The notes under the pieces are model-generated. The model was given only the letters and a program-made list of their open reading frames with translations, was not told where the DNA came from and did not search any database. 64,000 bases of DNA from Alcaligenes endophyticus. Its GTDB lineage: Bacteria > Pseudomonadota > Gammaproteobacteria > Burkholderiales > Burkholderiaceae_B. Every line of letters begins with the position of its first letter. The first letter of the stretch is position 1. Made by a program: the position numbers and the translations under genes. Shown piece by piece: positions 1 through 8,426 of the stretch. The stretch is taken from assembly GCF_026344035.1 (NCBI RefSeq), contig NZ_JAPKND010000004.1, positions 124,001 through 188,000 on the forward strand, written 5' to 3'.

Positions 1-68
1 ATTTCTATAACTTGCCTTTTACTCGCTACACTAGGCACTATCCCCTTCACCCATCCTATGGAGCGACG

Positions 69-1100
69 ATGACTTCCAGCACCTTAACGGCCGCCCTACG
101 TGCCCTACCTAAAGCAGAATTACATTTACACATAGAAGGCACCCTTGAGCCTGAACTCATTTTCGCACTCGCTCAACGCAATCAGCAGACTTTACCCTAT
201 CCCGACATTGCCAGCTTGCGGGCAGCTTACAGCTTCACTAACTTGCAGTCGTTCTTAGACTTGTATTATGCCGGTGCCCAAGTACTACAAACAGAGCAAG
301 ATTTCTACGACATGAGCATGGCTTATCTGCAACGCGTGCATCAAGATGGCGCCGTACACGTAGAAATCATGTTCGATCCACAAACTCATACAAGTCGCGG
401 CATTGACATTGAAGTCGTGTTTGCAGGACTAGCACGGGCCCTACGCCAAGCACGTACAGAACTAGGCCTTAGCAGTTATCTGATTATGAGCTTTCTGCGG
501 CATCTGAGCGAAGCCGATGCTTTCGCCTGTTTAGAATCCGCCCTTCCCCTACGCGAACAATATGCAGACCTCTGGATCGCCATCGGCCTGGATTCGGCCG
601 AACTAGGCAATCCCCCAGAAAAGTTTCAACGTGTCTTTGAACGCTGTAAAGAGTTAGGTTTCAGACTGGTCGCCCATGCTGGTGAGGAAGGCCCCGCAGA
701 CTATGTACGCGACGCCCTAGACCTACTACAAGTAGAGAGAATCGACCACGGCATACGCAGCGAGGAAGATCCAGCCCTAATGATGCGCCTGCGCAGCCAG
801 GCCACACCCCTTACTGTGTGCCCTCTCTCCAATCTACGCTTAAAAGTCGTTAATGACCTCACACAACATAATCTTAAGCGATTGCTAGACCAAGGATTGT
901 GCGTGACGATCAACTCAGACGATCCTGCTTATTTTGGTGGGTATCTGCTGGATAACTACACGCAAACGATCGACGCACTGGATTTAACAGACGTAGAAAT
1001 ACGTCAACTCGCTGCCAATAGCATCAACGCCAGCTTTCTACCCCCAGAACAAAAACAACACTGGCTAAGCAAAATTTCTCAAAGCCCCTTGCCTGCATGA
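69..1100 (+). CDS. Adenine/adenosine deaminase (type 2 adenine deaminase-like)
   Basis: Zinc purine deaminase that hydrolyses adenine (or adenosine) to hypoxanthine (or inosine) in the cytoplasm for purine salvage. The 343-residue protein has the HLHIEGT metal motif (H19, H21), HAGEEG (H203, E206), RIDHG (H227) and NSDDP (D284, D285). The whole sequence, including LDSAELGNPPEKF near 174-186, follows the bacterial group characterised as adenine deaminase (Pseudomonas PA0148 type) more closely than classical Add, so adenine is the likelier substrate; this rests on remembered similarity. The reading frame is open from position 12, but I chose ATG 69 because a GGAGCG ribosome site precedes it and homologues start there. 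It overlaps mpg by ATGA, so the two are probably co-translated. Confidence 0.88.
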   Translation: MTSSTLTAALRALPKAELHLHIEGTLEPELIFALAQRNQQTLPYPDIASLRAAYSFTNLQSFLDLYYAGAQVLQTEQDFYDMSMAYLQRVHQDGAVHVEIMFDPQTHTSRGIDIEVVFAGLARALRQARTELGLSSYLIMSFLRHLSEADAFACLESALPLREQYADLWIAIGLDSAELGNPPEKFQRVFERCKELGFRLVAHAGEEGPADYVRDALDLLQVERIDHGIRSEEDPALMMRLRSQATPLTVCPLSNLRLKVVNDLTQHNLKRLLDQGLCVTINSDDPAYFGGYLLDNYTQTIDALDLTDVEIRQLAANSINASFLPPEQKQHWLSKISQSPLPA

Positions 1101-1663
1101 GCTATCAAGCACTACATCGTGATTTTTATCACCGCGACCCCCGTGTGGTCGCGGTTGAGTTACTAGGTAAATACCTGATCCACGAACACGCCGGGCAAGC
1201 TTGTCAAATAGCCCGCATCGTAGAAACAGAAGCCTATCTAGGACCTCATGATAAAGCTGCACACAGTTCCAAAGGCCGAACCGCACGCACCGAAGTCATG
1301 TTTGGAGAACCGGGGCACGCGTATATTTACCTTATCTACGGCATGCATCACTGCTTAAATGTCGTCACGCAACAAGCTGGGCTAGCCTCGGCGGTCCTGC
1401 TACGGGCCTTGGAACCTGTCAGTGGCGTGACGCTAGCCACCCATGGCCCTGGACGCCTGTGTAAGGCTATGCATATTAACCGTGAACTTAACGGCACGGA
1501 CTTATGTCATGGCCCCCTATGGATAGCCGATGCCCCTGCCTTAAAAAGCTCAACGATCCATGCCGGCCCCAGAATAGGTATAGACTACGCACAGGATTGG
1601 GCCTTGGCTCCTTTACGTTACTGCATCGCCAATCACCCCCACCTTTCACGAAAATCACCTTAA
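1097..1663 (+). CDS. mpg: DNA-3-methyladenine glycosylase (AAG/MPG family)
   Basis: Base-excision repair enzyme that removes alkylated purines such as 3-methyladenine. The 188-residue protein shows the family signatures ARIVETEAYLG near residue 37, KGRTARTEVMF near 56 and HAYIYLIYGMHHCLNVV near 70-86; the Glu of VETEAY is the expected catalytic residue. Length is normal for bacterial members. The start ATG overlaps the stop of the deaminase gene by four bases. It is unrelated to the HhH-type glycosylase gene at 51.6-52.2 kb, so the cell has two alkylation glycosylases of different folds. Confidence 0.93.
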   Translation: MSYQALHRDFYHRDPRVVAVELLGKYLIHEHAGQACQIARIVETEAYLGPHDKAAHSSKGRTARTEVMFGEPGHAYIYLIYGMHHCLNVVTQQAGLASAVLLRALEPVSGVTLATHGPGRLCKAMHINRELNGTDLCHGPLWIADAPALKSSTIHAGPRIGIDYAQDWALAPLRYCIANHPHLSRKSP

Positions 1664-1735
1664 CTAGCTATAGGCGAGAACATATCACTGACGCTATCAT
1701 AATAGCTATACCTTTACATATTTAAGGAGTAGATG

Positions 1736-2041
1736 ATGACTCTGAAAATGTTCCCCGTCATCGCTGTGATAAGCTTGCTAGCCTCCTGTGCAAGCACCAA
1801 AGAACCCAACTCGCCACGTGCCCACACGTCGCTTAGCTCACAAGGCTGCCGTGCAAGTCAGGTCAATATTATTGGTCAAACCGCCAGCGAAACAACGCTC
1901 AAACGAGCCCAAGAACAAGCTGGGGCTGATAAGCTTCGCGTCATGCAGCCCGACCGTATGTACACCACCGATTACGATCCGACTCGCTTATCAGTACGAG
2001 TGAATGCCAACAATAACATCCAAGACGTCTATTGTGGTTAA
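1736..2041 (+). CDS. I78-type peptidase inhibitor lipoprotein
   Basis: Small secreted lipoprotein of 101 residues. A short hydrophobic signal ends in a lipobox (LLASC), predicting lipidation at about Cys18 and membrane anchoring facing the periplasm. The mature part carries IIGQTAS near residue 42, VMQPDRMYTTDY near 64 and a C-terminal VYCG, the layout of the I78 peptidase-inhibitor family, which binds secreted serine proteases. The two remaining cysteines (in GCR and YCG) could form the family disulfide. ATG 1736 is preferred over ATG 1733 because AAGGAG at 1724-1729 is then six bases away. The target protease is unknown. Confidence 0.75.
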   Translation: MTLKMFPVIAVISLLASCASTKEPNSPRAHTSLSSQGCRASQVNIIGQTASETTLKRAQEQAGADKLRVMQPDRMYTTDYDPTRLSVRVNANNNIQDVYCG

Positions 2042-2432
2042 CGCACAGAATTTGGCTCAAGCGCAGCAATACCTTAAGCAAAACTTACCCGCTGCTTTAC
2101 GCGCCCACCCTCCCAGCCTAGAGGAACTACGACCCGGGACGGTCGTTTTACGGCAAGCGATGCACACAGGCTTAGCCCAAAACAATGGCCAATTATGTTG
2201 CTCTACGTTTACGGCCCTAACCTGCTTCGTCATGCAGTTGGCTCACCTAGACGTGCCTGAGCTTGCGGTGCAAACCTGCAACACCAGCTTAGCAAATAAG
2301 CCAAGCGGAGACAGCATAACAATACACGGTTCTACTTTACGGCGGGGCCGAAGCTTAATTTTCGGTGAGGTCAAAGCTTACGATGAACACATGCAACTTC
2401 TCGCCCACAGCACCTGTACATTTTCTTTGTAA
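2004..2432 (+). CDS. Hotdog-fold (PaaI-like) protein, possibly without catalytic acid
   Basis: A 142-residue protein (from ATG 2004) that I read as a PaaI-type hotdog domain: an LRPG turn near residue 42, a central helix NNGQLCCSTFTALTCF near 60-75, and three C-terminal strands ending in STCTFSL. Active PaaI thioesterases usually have HGG and an Asp/Glu in the central helix; neither is visible, so catalysis is doubtful. The start is uncertain: ATG 2004 overlaps the lipoprotein gene by 38 bases, whereas GTG 2034 would overlap by only eight, and neither has a good ribosome site. The overlap suggests cotranscription with the lipoprotein. Confidence 0.6.
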   Translation: MPTITSKTSIVVNAQNLAQAQQYLKQNLPAALRAHPPSLEELRPGTVVLRQAMHTGLAQNNGQLCCSTFTALTCFVMQLAHLDVPELAVQTCNTSLANKPSGDSITIHGSTLRRGRSLIFGEVKAYDEHMQLLAHSTCTFSL

Positions 2433-2564
2433 AAAATACCGTAAAGTCTGGCCTTCATAGACATAGATCAGTTAACTTTACTCTTACGTGGCCTACAAGA
2501 TTTTACTAGGCTCAGTCGTCGTGTTTGAAGCGTTTATCACTTAAACCTTTCGGAGAGTACACAA

Positions 2565-3164
2565 ATGGCAAAAATACTGGTGCTTTACTACTCAGCGTAC
2601 GGACATATCGAACAAATGGCTACCGCCGTTGCCGAGGGCGCACGCTCTACAGGCGCAAGCGTCGACATCAAACGCGTGCCAGAGCTTGTTCCCGAAGCTG
2701 TCGCTAAAGCTGCTCACTTTAAAGTGGATCAAGCGGCGCCTGTTGCAACGATCGCTGAACTAGAAAACTACGACGCCATTATTATCGGTACCGGAACACG
2801 CTTTGGCCGCATCAGCTCGCAAATGGCGAGCTTCTTAGATCAAGCAGGCGGTCTATGGGCTAAAGGGGCACTAAACGGCAAGGTAGGGGGAGCATTCACC
2901 TCGACAGCCACTCAACATGGTGGTCAAGAGCTCACTCTAATGAGCATCATCACGAACTTATTACACTTTGGCATGGTCGTCGTAGGTTTGCCGTATAGTT
3001 TTAACGGCCAAACACTCATTGACGAAGTGACAGGCGGAAGCCCTTACGGGGCCAGCACTATTGCCGCAGGAGATGGTTCTAGACAGCCTTCAAAAAACGA
3101 GCTGGATGGCGCCTACTACCAAGGACGTCATATCGCTGAAATTACGACAAAGCTACACGCTTAA
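2565..3164 (+). CDS. wrbA: NAD(P)H:quinone oxidoreductase WrbA
   Basis: Cytoplasmic tetrameric flavodoxin-like enzyme that reduces quinones by two electrons using NAD(P)H and FMN, limiting semiquinone formation. The 199-residue protein starts with the FMN phosphate loop ([14 protein letters not shown], residues 6-19), then has [17 protein letters not shown] near 78-94, [10 protein letters not shown] near 112-121 and the C-terminal [10 protein letters not shown], all WrbA hallmarks; length is typical. GGAGAG lies just upstream of the ATG. It is a single gene closed by a strong hairpin shared with the convergent lldD gene. Confidence 0.95.
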   Translation: MAKILVLYYSAYGHIEQMATAVAEGARSTGASVDIKRVPELVPEAVAKAAHFKVDQAAPVATIAELENYDAIIIGTGTRFGRISSQMASFLDQAGGLWAKGALNGKVGGAFTSTATQHGGQELTLMSIITNLLHFGMVVVGLPYSFNGQTLIDEVTGGSPYGASTIAAGDGSRQPSKNELDGAYYQGRHIAEITTKLHA

Positions 3165-3181
3165 TCGCATGTAACTAACAA

Positions 3182-3219
3182 AAGCAAAGGCCGTTGCGCA
3201 AACAACGGCCTTCTTGCTT
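3182..3219. terminator. Bidirectional terminator between wrbA and lldD
   Basis: Inverted repeat AAGGCCGTTG (3187-3196) and CAACGGCCTT (3203-3212) with a six-base loop; flanking AAGCAA and TTGCTT extend the pairing after a small bulge. It sits between two convergent genes and reaches the lldD stop codon, so it can serve both strands. Confidence 0.75.
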
Positions 3220-4381
3220 AAAAACGGTCAAAGAAATCAGGATTGAGCAAAATAGAGCGATCGACGTCGGCGATATCAGTACGACCGCAAAACGCCATGG
3301 AAACATCCAATTCATTTTTCATCAGTTGCAATAAGCGCGTAACCCCCGCCTGCCCCCCTGCACCCAAAGCATACAAGAAAGCACGCCCAATCAATACTCC
3401 ATGAGCCCCGAGTGCTTTGGCGCGCAATACATCCTGCCCCGAACGAATACCACCATCTAGCAACACTTCAATCTTATCGCCCACCGCTGCCACAATGCTA
3501 GGCAATGCAGCAATCGAAGAAGGGGCTCCATCTAGCTGACGACCACCATGATTGGAAACAATCAAGGCATCTGCCCCACTATCCACAGCATGACGCGCAT
3601 CCTCCGCGTCCATAACGCCTTTTAAGATAAGTTTGCCGCCCCACTCTTTTTTTATCCACTCAATGTCTTTCCAGCTAAGACTAGGATCAAATTGTTCCGC
3701 CGTCCACGTTGATAAAGAGCTTAAATCAGATACCCCTTTAGCGTGCCCCACGATATTGCCAAAGCTGCGCCGGTGGGTTCCCAACATCTGACGGCACCAA
3801 TACGGTTTAGTCGCTAAATTAAGCAGGTTTCGCAACGTAGGTTTAGGTGGCGTAGAAAGGCCGTTTTTAATGTCTTTATGACGCTGCCCCAAAACCTGTA
3901 GATCAAGCGTTAATACTAAAGCAGAACAACCTGCCGCCTTAGAACGGGCAATAAGATTACGAATAAAATCACGATCTCGCATGACATACAACTGAAACCA
4001 AAAGGGAGCTTGAGTCGCTTGCGCCACGTCTTCCAACGAACACACACTCATCGTCGAGAGCGTAAAAGGTACGCCAAAATCACGGGCTGCCAACGCAGCT
4101 AGCATCTCCCCATCTGCATGTTGCATTCCCGTGAGCCCCGTTGGCGCAAGCGCTACAGGCATGGATACGGGGCTACCTATCATGGTACTGGCCACACTAC
4201 GATGCTCAATATCCACTGCTACGCGCTGTCTGAACTTCAAGTGCTGGAAATCAGATTCATTTGCTCTGTATGTGCTTTGTGTCCACGACCCAGAGTCCGC
4301 GTAGTCATAAAACATTCTGGGCACACGCCGCTGGGCAACACGCCGAAAGTCTTCAGTGCACGTTATTTTTGTAAGATCCAT
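3218..4381 (-). CDS. lldD: FMN-dependent L-lactate dehydrogenase / alpha-hydroxyacid oxidase
   Basis: Member of the FMN alpha-hydroxyacid oxidase family with a TIM-barrel fold; LldD oxidises L-lactate to pyruvate and passes electrons to the quinone pool at the inner membrane. The 387-residue protein has the PVALAPTGLTGM segment near residues 75-86, a substrate-side Tyr in FQLYVMRDRDF, and the active-site SNHGGRQLD, whose His is the catalytic base and Arg binds the carboxylate. Length is close to E. coli LldD. The start is supported by GGAG about nine bases upstream of the ATG. No lactate permease is adjacent, so a related substrate such as mandelate or glycolate cannot be excluded. Confidence 0.85.
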   Translation of the reverse strand: MDLTKITCTEDFRRVAQRRVPRMFYDYADSGSWTQSTYRANESDFQHLKFRQRVAVDIEHRSVASTMIGSPVSMPVALAPTGLTGMQHADGEMLAALAARDFGVPFTLSTMSVCSLEDVAQATQAPFWFQLYVMRDRDFIRNLIARSKAAGCSALVLTLDLQVLGQRHKDIKNGLSTPPKPTLRNLLNLATKPYWCRQMLGTHRRSFGNIVGHAKGVSDLSSLSTWTAEQFDPSLSWKDIEWIKKEWGGKLILKGVMDAEDARHAVDSGADALIVSNHGGRQLDGAPSSIAALPSIVAAVGDKIEVLLDGGIRSGQDVLRAKALGAHGVLIGRAFLYALGAGGQAGVTRLLQLMKNELDVSMAFCGRTDIADVDRSILLNPDFFDRF

Positions 4382-4708
4382 TTGTATTAACTCCAGCTAC
4401 TTCACGATGGGTAACTACCAAATTTGTCGACGACTTCATCAGCCCCCCCTTTACTAGCAGAGCACTTCCACTTACACGCTATACGTCGAAACCCACACAG
4501 CATATAACAAACCCACCTACAAACTAAAGCATTACGCTATTTCTAGCAAAAAAGCAGACTTCATGTTCGCTTCATTCGAACTAAACCATGTAAGTCGTTT
4601 TGGCCTGCCTCTTAGGGCTTGAAGAGTATATTTTGAACCTAAAACTGATAAAAATCATGAAAACACTTGCGCACTTTGTTTTTTTAATGCTATATTACTT
4701 TTCTCACA
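4382..4708. promoter_or_regulatory. Divergent intergenic region between lldD and tRNA-Arg, with tRNA promoter
   Basis: No gene seen in these 327 bases. On the plus strand TTGCGC (4667-4672), an 18-base spacer and TATATT (4691-4696) form a good sigma-70 promoter whose start would lie a few bases before the tRNA. A dyad GTTCG-N7-CGAAC at 4565-4581 lies about 185 bases upstream of lldD and could be an operator, which is speculative. Confidence 0.5.
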
Positions 4709-4785
4709 GCGGCTGTAGCTCAGTTGGATAGAGTACTTGGCTACGAACCAAGGGGTCGTGAGTTCGAATCTTGCCAGCCGCGCCA
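4709..4785 (+). tRNA. tRNA-Arg(ACG)
   Basis: 77-base cloverleaf: acceptor GCGGCTG (4709-4715) pairs with CAGCCGC (4775-4781), followed by discriminator G and encoded CCA. The anticodon stem CTTGG/CCAAG encloses loop CTACGAA with anticodon ACG at 4743-4745; A34 should be deaminated to inosine to read CGU/CGC/CGA. The T-arm has GTTCGAATC. Confidence 0.95.
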
Positions 4786-4790
4786 TATTT

Positions 4791-4832
4791 AATAAAGGGT
4801 TACGTGTTTACACGTAACCCTTTATTCTTTTT
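4791..4832 (+). terminator. Rho-independent terminator of tRNA-Arg
   Basis: Perfect 16-bp stem (4791-4806 with 4811-4826), a four-base loop TTTA and the tail CTTTTT directly after. Confidence 0.9.
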
Positions 4833-4867
4833 CAATTAGATGAGCAATAAATGCTCCAAACTGAGTC

Positions 4868-5482
4868 CTATTCTTGTAACCAGCCTCTGGTTTGCACCTC
4901 TTTGTGCCACTGATTTAGCGTAGGGAATTGACTACGCCATCTACCCTCAAAACGCAAATCAAGATAAGACAATGCAACAGCCAAGCTAATTTCACCAATA
5001 TGCGGACCAGCTTGCTGCTGCTGGGGTAAGTGTTGCTCGAAATACGACAAAGCTCGCTGCACTTTACCCCGTTGATGCTCCAGCCACTGTCCCCCATGCA
5101 AATGCACTGGACGAAAACGCGACTCATACATCTGCAATAATGCAGCATCTAGTATGCCGTCTGCCAGAGCCTGCTGCACTAAAACAAGGTGCCGTTTTTC
5201 TCCGATTGGAATCAACCGCGATCTGCCATCATACTCGTTCAAAAAATCAATAATGACAGATGAATCAAACAAAGCACGGCCATCTCCTAAAAGTAAGACT
5301 GGCACCTTGCCTAAAGGATTCTGTTGACGCAGGCTATCATCTGGATCAGTTGTATCGGCAACCTCCACGCGGATATCCAATTCTAAGGTTGCCGCCGCCA
5401 AGCGCACTTTCCGGCCAAAGGGCGAGGCCAGAGAAGTGCGTAGGACCCAGCCTGTAACGGCAGAGGGGTCATTAATTAACAT
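4868..5482 (-). CDS. Glutathione S-transferase family protein
   Basis: Cytoplasmic 204-residue GST-fold protein. The N-terminal thioredoxin-like domain contains SLASPFGRKVRLAA near residues 17-30, NPLGKVPVLL near 55-64 (cis-Pro loop) and a DSSVIIDFL segment near 73-81 for glutathione contacts; the rest is the alpha-helical C-terminal domain ending in FPTLNQWHKEV. A Ser in the SPFGRK motif is the likely thiol-activating residue. It is the last gene of the hydantoinase operon, two bases after the SDR gene, so it may process or detoxify a pathway intermediate, but the substrate cannot be read from sequence. Confidence 0.8.
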   Translation of the reverse strand: MLINDPSAVTGWVLRTSLASPFGRKVRLAAATLELDIRVEVADTTDPDDSLRQQNPLGKVPVLLLGDGRALFDSSVIIDFLNEYDGRSRLIPIGEKRHLVLVQQALADGILDAALLQMYESRFRPVHLHGGQWLEHQRGKVQRALSYFEQHLPQQQQAGPHIGEISLAVALSYLDLRFEGRWRSQFPTLNQWHKEVQTRGWLQE

Positions 5483-5484
5483 AT

Positions 5485-6270
5485 TTATACGCCCGCAATC
5501 AATCCACCATCGACGCGGATGACCGAGCCCGTAATGTATGAAGCTCTTTCACTGGCGATGAAAGTCGCCACATCAGCAAACTCCTGAGGCTCGCCATAGC
5601 GTTGCATGGGGATAGTGGCAGCACTTTCCGCTGCTATCTGCGCAACACTGCGATTTTCTCGCTGTGCTCTTTGCTCATCCAAAAATCGGACACGTGCCGT
5701 CGCTACACGACCCGGAATAATTAAATTACAGGTCACTCCGTCTTTAGCTACTTCTCGCGCTAGAGTTTTCGACCAAGTCATCAAGCTAGCGCGTAAGGTG
5801 TTTGATATGCCCAAGTTAGGAATAGGTGCTAAAACTCCAGAAGAACTGCTGGTAACAATGCGACCAAAACCACGGTCCCGCATACCTGGCAATACCCTAT
5901 CTGTCACCGCTATCACAGAGACCACCATACTTTGAAAGTATTTCATCCATGTAGTGGCATCTTGCCCTGCAGCCGACGTGGGGGGTGGGCCTCCGGTGTT
6001 ATTAAGCAATATATCGATACCTCCTAACTCTTGCTCGATATGCGTAATATGCGTATCAATCAAGCTCAGGTCCCCCAAATCCCACTCTAGGCAGACCACT
6101 TTTGTTCCCGCTTGACGCAACTCCTCACCTAATTGCTCTACGGCCTCGCCATTAATATCGGCCAATGCCAGTTGAGCACCTTCCTGTGCTAAAGAGCGTG
6201 CAATGGCGCCCCCTAAGCCTCCACCTGCACCAAACACTAGGGCTGTTTTGCCATGTAAACCTAAATCCAT
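5485..6270 (-). CDS. Atypical short-chain dehydrogenase (no YxxxK)
   Basis: 261-residue Rossmann-fold SDR with a glycine-rich nucleotide motif GAGGGLGGA (residues 14-22), a D-L-G segment near 64-66, and NTGG in place of the usual NNAG at 91-94. Where SDRs normally have YxxxK the sequence reads S156-N-T-L-R160, so both catalytic Tyr and Lys are replaced, while the preceding serines (140-144) and the C-terminal VDGG are kept. It may catalyse an unusual reaction or have lost dehydrogenase activity. It lies between the FAD-oxidase and GST genes in the hydantoinase operon. Fold assignment is firm; function is not. Confidence 0.8.
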   Translation of the reverse strand: MDLGLHGKTALVFGAGGGLGGAIARSLAQEGAQLALADINGEAVEQLGEELRQAGTKVVCLEWDLGDLSLIDTHITHIEQELGGIDILLNNTGGPPPTSAAGQDATTWMKYFQSMVVSVIAVTDRVLPGMRDRGFGRIVTSSSSGVLAPIPNLGISNTLRASLMTWSKTLAREVAKDGVTCNLIIPGRVATARVRFLDEQRAQRENRSVAQIAAESAATIPMQRYGEPQEFADVATFIASERASYITGSVIRVDGGLIAGV

Positions 6271-6300
6271 CGTCTTCTCCTTAATTGCTGTGGCTAAACT

Positions 6301-7731
6301 TCAGAGCAGTTTGCCCGGATTCATAATCTGATTCTGATCCAAGGTCTGCTTCAATAACATCATGAGTTCCAGTTCTACGGGGTTTTTATAAATGCGTAGC
6401 TCATCCCTACGCAGTTGTCCGACCCCGTGTTCCGCACTGATGCTGCCTTGATACTGGTGCACCAACCCATGCACCGCTTTATTCAGGGTTTGAGTCCACG
6501 TTTTTATTTCCGCAGATCCCAACCCCCCCGGCAACAGCACATTGAAATGCAAATTGCCGTCACCCATATGTCCAAAATTAATTAAGCGCAATCCTGGACT
6601 CAGCGCGCTTACCGCTGCACTGGCTTGAACTACAAACTCGTCTAGAGCGGAAATAGGCAGCGCAATATCATGTTTCACACAATGGCCAGCACGCACCTGC
6701 GCTTCGGAAATACCTTCTCTAATTTTCCATAGCTCCTGCCGCTGACTAAGGCTCATGCACAAAATGGCATCGTCTATATAGCCTTTCTCCACCCCTTGCT
6801 CCAGACACGTCTCTAGCATTTCGGTCAAACTATCAGTATGCGTATCAGCCAGTTCTATCAAAGCATGGAAAGCATGCTGACCTTGCAAAGGGCTGTTACT
6901 CGCTGGCACATGTTGCAGCACCAAATCCAGTGCCTCTGCGCTCATCATTTCAAATGCCACTAATCGTTGACCACACTGCTCATACAATACGCTAAGCATA
7001 TGCAGCAACGCCGACATGCTGCTTGCCCCTACCCAAGCAGTGGCTTGCGTGGTGAGCCGAGGAAACAGCTTTAACACCGCGGCAGTGATTACCCCTAACG
7101 TTCCTTCTGAACCGATAAAGAGATCTCGCAAATCGTAGCCAGTATTATCTTTACGTAATGCACGTAAACCATTCCAGATGCGTCCATCGGGTAAAACCAC
7201 CTCCAACCCTAATGCCATATCTCGCATATTGCCGTAACGCAATACAGCGATGCCCCCCGCATTCGTGGCTAAATTACCGCCTATCGTGCAACTGCCCTCT
7301 GACCCCAAACTTAAGGGAAAATAACGCTGCACTTGCTCGGCAGCCTTCTGCACCTGCGCTAAAATCACTCCGCCCTCTACGCACATGCTATTGTTCAGCG
7401 CGTCTACTTCTCTGATCTTATTCATCCTCGACAGGCTCAATAACACTTGTGCCCCACTACCGTCAGGTGTGGCCCCCCCACTCATGCCCGTATTCCCCCC
7501 TTGCGTTACCACCGGGGTTTGATTTTCATAACACAGTCGCATGACCTGAGAAACTTGCAAGGTTGTTGCGGGGCGCACCACCACACAGCTATCACCTTGC
7601 CATTTTTTTAACCAGTCTGTGTCGTACTGACGCTTATCCTCTGGAGCGCTGACTAAGCCCTCTGGCCCTACAATTTGCTCCAACTTGCTAAGCAAAAAAT
7701 GGACCCGTTGCGGTTGCTCTTGTCTATTCAC
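6301..7731 (-). CDS. FAD-linked D-2-hydroxyacid dehydrogenase (GlcD/D2HGDH-like)
   Basis: 476-residue flavoprotein of the VAO/PCMH family that oxidises 2-hydroxyacids. The PCMH FAD-binding domain has QGGNTGMSGGATP near residue 77 and a long Gly-rich block (GSEGSCTIGGNLATNAGG) near 143-160; DLFIGSEGTLGVI follows near 206. The C-terminal cap has NFGHMGDGNLHFNV and SAEHGVGQLRRDEL, which carry the metal and substrate His residues of the D-2-hydroxyglutarate/lactate dehydrogenase group. The start is GTG 7731, directly behind the racemase stop (TGA, one base, GTG). It fits a role in oxidising a hydroxyacid released by the upstream aldolase-like or racemase steps. Confidence 0.85.
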   Translation of the reverse strand: MNRQEQPQRVHFLLSKLEQIVGPEGLVSAPEDKRQYDTDWLKKWQGDSCVVVRPATTLQVSQVMRLCYENQTPVVTQGGNTGMSGGATPDGSGAQVLLSLSRMNKIREVDALNNSMCVEGGVILAQVQKAAEQVQRYFPLSLGSEGSCTIGGNLATNAGGIAVLRYGNMRDMALGLEVVLPDGRIWNGLRALRKDNTGYDLRDLFIGSEGTLGVITAAVLKLFPRLTTQATAWVGASSMSALLHMLSVLYEQCGQRLVAFEMMSAEALDLVLQHVPASNSPLQGQHAFHALIELADTHTDSLTEMLETCLEQGVEKGYIDDAILCMSLSQRQELWKIREGISEAQVRAGHCVKHDIALPISALDEFVVQASAAVSALSPGLRLINFGHMGDGNLHFNVLLPGGLGSAEIKTWTQTLNKAVHGLVHQYQGSISAEHGVGQLRRDELRIYKNPVELELMMLLKQTLDQNQIMNPGKLL

Positions 7732-7732
7732 T

Positions 7733-8395
7733 TCAGGCCCACCCTAATTGCAAACGTCCTAAAGCCATACTTACCGCTGCTTGGACTGGCTCAACCACTG
7801 GCATAGATAATGCTTGAGATAAAGGTTCACGAAAAGACGCCATCCCAGCACAGCCCATAATCAGTACCTGCGCTCCATACTGGTCACGCAATTGCTTGCC
7901 TGCTAGCTGCATAGCCTCTAACGTAGCGTGCTCATCGCTCAATTGCGCAACCGTACGCCCTATAGCCACCTCTCCAGCAACGCGTTCATGTACTCCCATC
8001 GCTGACCACATACGCCAATGCCTGGGTATAGAGTTTGGCAAAATAGCTATTACGCCAAACTTTTGTCCCATGCTAAGGGCTGTTAGGACCGCGCATTCAC
8101 TGATTCCCATCGATAACACCCCCTGCATCTCACGCAGTCCGTGCAAACCTGGATCACTAAAACAAGCGCTAATAAACCCCAAAGCGTTTTGCTGATGCTC
8201 GTGAGCAAACTCTTGCACCAGTACTGCCGCCTTATCTACATCCAACTGACTTTGAATGCCTGCTGGTCCGTCCACCATGGTCACGCATTCGATGCGAGGC
8301 ACCCCTGGCCCCCTAAATATGTTCAGTGCCTTATCCAGCCCTGCCGTTACTGCCTGATTACTGTTTGGATTGATAATATATAGTGTGTCTCGCAT
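7733..8395 (-). CDS. Asp/Glu/hydantoin racemase family protein
   Basis: 220-residue member of the cofactor-independent Asp/Glu racemase superfamily. The N-terminal INPNSN (8-13) is the family opening, and two Cys in equivalent half-domain positions, C78 (ISACFSDPG) and C182 (IMGCAGM), are the expected two-base catalytic pair. Both cysteines favour a racemase over a decarboxylase. Next to a hydantoinase gene, hydantoin racemase is the natural reading: it would interconvert 5-substituted hydantoin enantiomers so that a stereospecific hydantoinase can consume both. AGGA lies eight bases before the ATG. Allantoin racemase is an alternative. Confidence 0.8.
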   Translation of the reverse strand: MRDTLYIINPNSNQAVTAGLDKALNIFRGPGVPRIECVTMVDGPAGIQSQLDVDKAAVLVQEFAHEHQQNALGFISACFSDPGLHGLREMQGVLSMGISECAVLTALSMGQKFGVIAILPNSIPRHWRMWSAMGVHERVAGEVAIGRTVAQLSDEHATLEAMQLAGKQLRDQYGAQVLIMGCAGMASFREPLSQALSMPVVEPVQAAVSMALGRLQLGWA

Positions 8396-8426
8396 CTCAT
8401 TTTCCTAAGGGGTGAAACAGGCAAAG

